Assembly: GCA_913056365.1 (NCBI GenBank)
Contig: CAJXLT010000006.1
Span: 88,186 to 152,185 of the forward strand
From: an uncultured Paenibacillaceae bacterium
GTDB taxonomy: Bacteria; Bacillota; Bacilli; Paenibacillales; K13
Direction of reading: 5' to 3'
Length of the DNA: 64,000 nt
Shown: positions 59,694 through 64,000 of the stretch, one piece after another
How positions within the stretch are numbered: the first letter of the stretch is position 1
How the letters are laid out: each line of letters starts with the position of its first letter
The notes under the pieces: model-generated
Told to the model about the DNA's origin: nothing
Seen by the model: the letters and a program-made list of their open reading frames with translations, nothing else
Databases searched by the model: none
Made by a program: the position numbers and the translations under genes

Positions 59694-62135
59694 ATGGGTA
59701 ATATTGGACCGAAGGTTTCTATAGCTATTCCAGTGTATAACGGAGCAAATTACTTGCATGAGGCCATTAACAGTGCGTTAGCCCAGAATTATCGGAATAT
59801 AGAAGTAGTGGTCGTCAATGACGGATCGGATGATGGGGGCGAGACAGAACGTATTGCTTTATCCTATGGAGATCGAATTCGTTATTTTCGGAAGGAAAAC
59901 GGCGGAGTTGCAACGGCCCTCAACATGGCGATTGAACACATGTCGGGAGACTACTTTTCATGGTTAAGCCATGATGATATGTACACGCCGGATAAGATTT
60001 CAAAGCAAGTCGAAGCCCTTCGGAAATTCGGAAAAGAAGCGGTGGTTTATTGTGATTATTGCCACGTATCTCCAACTGGCAAGCTGCTCGATACATATCG
60101 AGTAGCCGCAGAGGCTGAGACTAATTTGCGTAGCTTGTTGGCTATTAGTCATAAAACAGGACTGCATGGATGCTCTTTGCTTGTACCGCGACAATATTTT
60201 GATACGTTTGGGACATTCGATGCTGCACTTCGCTATACGCAGGACGTAGACGCATGGTTCCGGATGGCAGGTAATGTCCCATTTGTTCCTGTCAAGGAAG
60301 TATTGGTACGATCACGCCGACATGAGGAACAAGACAGCCAGAAGCATAATAAGAAATTCCTCCTAGAATGTGATCGAACATTGAGTCGCATGATCCGATC
60401 CTTAACGTCACAAGAAGTGAGCGCATATTGTAACCATTCCCTTGATACCATAATTGAATATTCGACATTGTTTCGATCCTTCGACTACGAACAATGCGCA
60501 TTCGCTCTACTCAAGCATGTCCTGCTGCTGGATGACCACAATGATAGACAAGAGAAAACGATCCATCATCTTAACAGTATTATTGGCACATGTGACACAA
60601 CAATATTTGCGGAATTACGGGTAACGCTTCAAGCTTCCAAGCGAAAACCGCGTATTGTTATTTACAGTGGTGTTTGGGTGCGTGGCGGAGCTCAGCGAGT
60701 TTTTGCAACGATATTGGAACGCTTAAAGCATAAATATGAGTTTTATGTGGTCTATAGAGATGTATTGCTCAATGATGGATACGCTCTCGATGATAGTATT
60801 TGTCATATTGAATTAACGGGAGAGGCAGCAGAAGATACTGCTACAAGACTCTCAGCTCTCTGCTCATTTTTAGATGCGGACCTATTCATTGCTAGTCCGA
60901 ACTATGAGCTAGAGCTGCTTGATGTGTACGAGAAGCTTGATATTCCAAGTATCGCGTGCAACTTCGGACACTATTTCATACCGTACATGCATGAGGACCT
61001 ATATCCGTTGATAGAGAAACGAATAGACGCATATAGTCATGCTTCAGCCGTCACATGGCTAACTGCCTATAGCGCTAACATCTATGCGCTGCAACAACCG
61101 AATGGTGTGCTGCTGCCTACTCCTAATACATTCGATCGAACATCCGTCAAAGCGGAGAAGACGGGGAAAACTGTATTAGCAATTGCTAGATTCAACGATC
61201 CGATCAAGCGTGTGGATAGAATTCTCCAGGTTTTTGCTAAAGTTCTGCGAGATCATCCTGATGCGAAATTGAAATTAGTAGGACCGTATAATCTGGATAT
61301 GCCCGTTCATAACGATGCTGACCAAACGATAAGAGAGCTTATTCGAACGCTGGGCATGCCAAAGAAAAGCTTTGATTTTGTAGGAGAGCAGGAGCAAGTC
61401 CAATCGTATTATAGACAGGCTTCGTTACTTGTATTAACGTCCGAGAGTGAAGGCATACCGATGGTGCTGAATGAAGCAGGCACGTTTGGGTTGCCGTGTG
61501 TCATTCATGAGATAACGGGATTAGAAGATATGATTACAGATGGTGACAACGGCTTTATTGTACCGCAAGGAGATATAGATGCGATGGCTGCGAAGGTTTC
61601 GATTCTGCTAGCGGATCAAGATTTGCGCATCCGTATGGGGAACCGGGCTAGCGAGCTTGTTGAGCGGTTTAGCCAAGCACACATCAGCGGACAGTGGGAA
61701 CAACTTATCGACACTTTGCTTGAGGATGGCAATAACGCAGAACTTCATGCTATGTTGGCTGCAAGATTTATGCAACAGGTTCCTGACCAAGCGGCTTTCA
61801 ATAGAAAAGTCATTCAGGAGTATGAACGAAATACCGCGAAAGTACTACAAAGTAAGAAACAAAGTAGTTCTGTTCCAATCGTGTCTCCCACTCCTGTTTC
61901 GGATAACGAATCGGATACTGATATCCAAGCTGAATTGGCCGCAGCAAGAGCCGAAGTAGCTGCGTATGCGCAGACGGTGGATGGTTTGCTTCATACTGTT
62001 TCGTGGAAAGTGACTCGACCTCTCCGTTGGAGCAAGCGCCTGTACGTTAACGTACGGCATCAGGGTATCCTTGCCACAAGCCGTAAGATAGTAGGAAAAC
62101 TGCGGATGAGACGAAGAGGATCATATGAAGATTAG
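59694..62135 (+). CDS. Bifunctional GT2-GT4 glycosyltransferase
   Basis: An 813-residue fusion. Residues about 8-250 form a GT2 domain: SIAIPVYNGANYLHEAINSA, VVVNDGSDDGG, SWLSHDDMYTPDK. Residues about 320-690 form a GT4 domain: VWVRGGAQRVFATILERLKH, ARFNDPIKRVDRILQVFAKV, SEGIPMVLNEAGTFGLPCVI. The C-terminus has a short coiled coil and TVSWKVTRPLRWSKRLY, common in rhamnan-type enzymes. The GT4 half is closely similar to the protein encoded next. Such fusions add two sugars in sequence. GAGGTG precedes the ATG. Confidence 0.9.
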   Translation: MGNIGPKVSIAIPVYNGANYLHEAINSALAQNYRNIEVVVVNDGSDDGGETERIALSYGDRIRYFRKENGGVATALNMAIEHMSGDYFSWLSHDDMYTPDKISKQVEALRKFGKEAVVYCDYCHVSPTGKLLDTYRVAAEAETNLRSLLAISHKTGLHGCSLLVPRQYFDTFGTFDAALRYTQDVDAWFRMAGNVPFVPVKEVLVRSRRHEEQDSQKHNKKFLLECDRTLSRMIRSLTSQEVSAYCNHSLDTIIEYSTLFRSFDYEQCAFALLKHVLLLDDHNDRQEKTIHHLNSIIGTCDTTIFAELRVTLQASKRKPRIVIYSGVWVRGGAQRVFATILERLKHKYEFYVVYRDVLLNDGYALDDSICHIELTGEAAEDTATRLSALCSFLDADLFIASPNYELELLDVYEKLDIPSIACNFGHYFIPYMHEDLYPLIEKRIDAYSHASAVTWLTAYSANIYALQQPNGVLLPTPNTFDRTSVKAEKTGKTVLAIARFNDPIKRVDRILQVFAKVLRDHPDAKLKLVGPYNLDMPVHNDADQTIRELIRTLGMPKKSFDFVGEQEQVQSYYRQASLLVLTSESEGIPMVLNEAGTFGLPCVIHEITGLEDMITDGDNGFIVPQGDIDAMAAKVSILLADQDLRIRMGNRASELVERFSQAHISGQWEQLIDTLLEDGNNAELHAMLAARFMQQVPDQAAFNRKVIQEYERNTAKVLQSKKQSSSVPIVSPTPVSDNESDTDIQAELAAARAEVAAYAQTVDGLLHTVSWKVTRPLRWSKRLYVNVRHQGILATSRKIVGKLRMRRRGSYED

Positions 62136-63681
62136 CGAACTTCAACAACTCGTAGAGGTCTGCAAAGCTGCATCTTCTAACGAAGAACTGTATGAGGCCG
62201 CAGCCTCTCTAGACGAAGCGATCTTCCAGTCGGGCAGTATGGATAACGTGGAAGCACTATTAGTAGAAACGATTCAGCCTCTTCTAAGCGGAATTCGAGA
62301 TAAACCTGTTTTGGTATTTCATGCATATGGCTGGCAATATGGAGGTGCTGAACGACTTATTGCTTGCCTAACGAATTATCTCGTTCATCAAGACTACAGA
62401 ATACTGCTAGTCGTATTTGAACCGATTAACAACAACGGTTATGCGTTGGATCCATCTATTTGTTTCGTGCCAATCTATGGGGACTATGATCGCATACATC
62501 GGTTAATGACATTTCTTGCATTGATACGTCCGGATGTATTTATTGGGCATAATAATAGTATACCGGAGCTATTTTCGATTTATCCGTTATTAAGGCAACA
62601 AGGCATACGCTCCATTGCCTATACGTTGGAGTATTTTTTCTTCCCACACCAAACTCCTGCACTCTTATCTACCGTATCTGCAAGGAACCACGCCCTGTCC
62701 CAGGCGAGCGTGTCTTGCTTTCTGACTAGATTCAGTGCAAATGTGTATGGGATGTCTTACCCTAATGCAGCTCTGATGCCGGGGGTCAACTCGTTTGACA
62801 TGAATATGCCGAGTTTAGATAAAGCAATGGGGAAAACTGTTGTAGCCGTTGGCAGATTTAACGATCCAATCAAGCGATTGGACCGTGTTCTATTCGCGTT
62901 CAAACAGGTATTGGTCAGACATCCTGATGCGCAGCTTTTAGTAGTTGGACCTTATCGCTTAAAGGCGATAATACCGGCTGATTCTAGTTATTCCATCGAG
63001 CAGTTAATGAACAAGTTGGACTTGCCAAGATCGCAGATACGATTTGTTGGTGAGCAACAACGAACACAGGACTATTACAAGCAAGGCGATGTGTTTGTAT
63101 TGACTTCGAATAATGAGGGGTTTCCCTTAGTGCTGTCTGAAGCAGGCAGTTATGGATTGCCGGCAGTTATTGTCGATATTCCAGGCTTGGAGGATATCAT
63201 TATACCAGGGGAGAATGGATATATTGTGTCTCCAGATGATATGGAGGCAATGGGTGATACGATTTCAGACTTATTCGATACCCCGGACCGCTGGCATTAT
63301 ATGTCTCGTCGATCACAAGAGTTAGTCCATCGCTTCTCTATTGAGAGTGTCGGTTCACGTTGGGACGAATTGATTCAGATGGTTCTGAAGTCTTCCTCGC
63401 AACAGGAGATGAATCGTCGCCTATCTGAACAGTTTATGGAAGAGGTAAGGGATGGTGCTCATTTTATACGGCGTGTTATTCGAGAGTATGAATTAGCCGC
63501 TAGTCAAATGGCGAGAGTACCGAACGTTCATCATAAAAGCTTCAGTGTATCGAATGCTGTAGGAAATGTCAGATTGAGGATAAGAAATTACTATCGGACA
63601 TATGGATTTAGAGAAACAGTAAGGAAAGTACAACGTAAAGTTAGAGCGTTAATCAAGCAGAGGTATACGCAGTTGAAGTAG
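62125..63681 (+). CDS. GT4-family glycosyltransferase
   Basis: The 518-residue enzyme matches the GT4 half of the preceding fusion: YGWQYGGAERLIACLTNYLV, VGRFNDPIKRLDRVLFAFKQ, VVGPYRLK, SNNEGFPLVLSEAGSYGLPA and the tail NRRLSEQFMEEVRDG. Both also share a GYALDxSIC segment in the acceptor domain. It appears to be a tandem duplicate. The ATG overlaps the fusion gene by 11 bp behind AGAGG. Confidence 0.9.
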   Translation: MKISELQQLVEVCKAASSNEELYEAAASLDEAIFQSGSMDNVEALLVETIQPLLSGIRDKPVLVFHAYGWQYGGAERLIACLTNYLVHQDYRILLVVFEPINNNGYALDPSICFVPIYGDYDRIHRLMTFLALIRPDVFIGHNNSIPELFSIYPLLRQQGIRSIAYTLEYFFFPHQTPALLSTVSARNHALSQASVSCFLTRFSANVYGMSYPNAALMPGVNSFDMNMPSLDKAMGKTVVAVGRFNDPIKRLDRVLFAFKQVLVRHPDAQLLVVGPYRLKAIIPADSSYSIEQLMNKLDLPRSQIRFVGEQQRTQDYYKQGDVFVLTSNNEGFPLVLSEAGSYGLPAVIVDIPGLEDIIIPGENGYIVSPDDMEAMGDTISDLFDTPDRWHYMSRRSQELVHRFSIESVGSRWDELIQMVLKSSSQQEMNRRLSEQFMEEVRDGAHFIRRVIREYELAASQMARVPNVHHKSFSVSNAVGNVRLRIRNYYRTYGFRETVRKVQRKVRALIKQRYTQLK

Positions 63682-63706
63682 TGGGAATGGAGAGTGTGAG
63701 GGTCCT

Positions 63707-64000
63707 ATGTCTAACCGTTGGTTCAATACCTCATTGCCTGTCTTAAGGGGGTATAATATCCTCAGGGAGCTAGTTGTTCGAGATATTAAAGTAAGGTATC
63801 GTCGTTCTTTTTTGGGGTTATTTTGGACACTCTTGTCTCCATTGTTGACGATGATGGTAATGACACTAGTCTTTTCAGCCTTGTTTAAGATGACGATACC
63901 GCATTTCCCGGTTTATTTCCTGGCTGGAAGTATTTTGTTTTCTTTCAACACAGAAGCTACAACAAGTGCGATGATGTCTATTTTTACAAATGGAAGTCTT
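63707..64000 (+). CDS. ABC-2 type polysaccharide export permease (Wzm/TagG-like), partial
   Basis: The gene starts at ATG 63707 after GAGGG and runs off the window; 98 codons are visible. The product begins MSNRWFNTSLPVLRGYNILR and continues ELVVRDIKVRYRRSFLGLFW, the cytosolic N-terminal helix and first membrane segment typical of Wzm/TagG/RfbD permeases, then MMVMTLVFSALFKM. An ATPase (Wzt/TagH) gene is expected downstream. Its presence implies ABC-dependent export of the glycan built by this locus. Confidence 0.88.
   Translation, partial: MSNRWFNTSLPVLRGYNILRELVVRDIKVRYRRSFLGLFWTLLSPLLTMMVMTLVFSALFKMTIPHFPVYFLAGSILFSFNTEATTSAMMSIFTNGSL

Overview
The window looks like chromosomal DNA of a spore-forming member of the Bacillota, most likely Paenibacillus or a close relative. 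The grounds are: purM-N-H-D order and a conserved yerB/yerC/dgkB/rlmCD neighbourhood as in Bacillus; strong AAGGAGG-type ribosome binding sites with many GTG and TTG starts; YesM/YesN-type two-component genes; and a decayed spore-germination operon. No rRNA, tRNA, CRISPR array or intact insertion sequence was seen.

Region 1 (1-17.6 kb) is GC-richer core chromosome. It holds the distal purine operon (purM, purN, purH, purD), a BI-1/YccA membrane protein, a PaaX-type regulator divergent from an aminotransferase, a DoxX protein with an FNR-type box, a YerB lipoprotein, an unnamed winged-helix protein, a Gly/Arg-rich protein, and the run yerC - cbiX-like - dgkB - rlmCD. Its gaps are full of structured non-coding repeats: three covarying hairpin units between purH and purD, and two copies of a symmetric 185-bp element on either side of the winged-helix gene.

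Region 2 (17.7-21.4 kb) is a boundary zone. It has a DUF4386/TetR divergon with a nearly symmetric promoter-operator, a broken MOSC gene joined to a MocR-regulator fragment, and the first of two paralogous 353-aa proteins.

Region 3 (21.7-40.5 kb) is an AT-richer catabolic island read in one direction. It encodes an RbsC/RbsA-type sugar ABC transporter, three related substrate-binding lipoproteins, two xylose-isomerase-like TIM barrels (one IolE/MocC-like), two Gfo/Idh/MocA dehydrogenases, three agarase-like TIM-barrel proteins, a MocD-like membrane di-iron oxygenase, a MocE-type Rieske ferredoxin, and a YesN/YesM two-component system followed by its own binding lipoprotein. The set matches the gene families of rhizobial rhizopine (3-O-methyl-scyllo-inosamine) catabolism. 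I infer that it imports, O-demethylates and oxidises a methylated inositol- or sugar-like compound. The island is bracketed by short direct repeats and followed by a relic gerKABC-type operon.

Region 4 (42.8-51.5 kb) is a six-gene surface module: VTC-domain protein, DUF4956 membrane protein, CotH-type kinase, large TIM-barrel exoprotein, membrane-anchored HEAT protein, and processive GT2. The second 353-aa paralog follows it.

Region 5 (51.6-64 kb) is a polysaccharide locus: an opposed O-antigen-ligase/polymerase-like gene, then GT4, WbuB-like GT4, three UDP-L-FucNAc pathway genes, a GT2-GT4 fusion, another GT4, and the start of a Wzm/TagG-type export permease that runs off the window.
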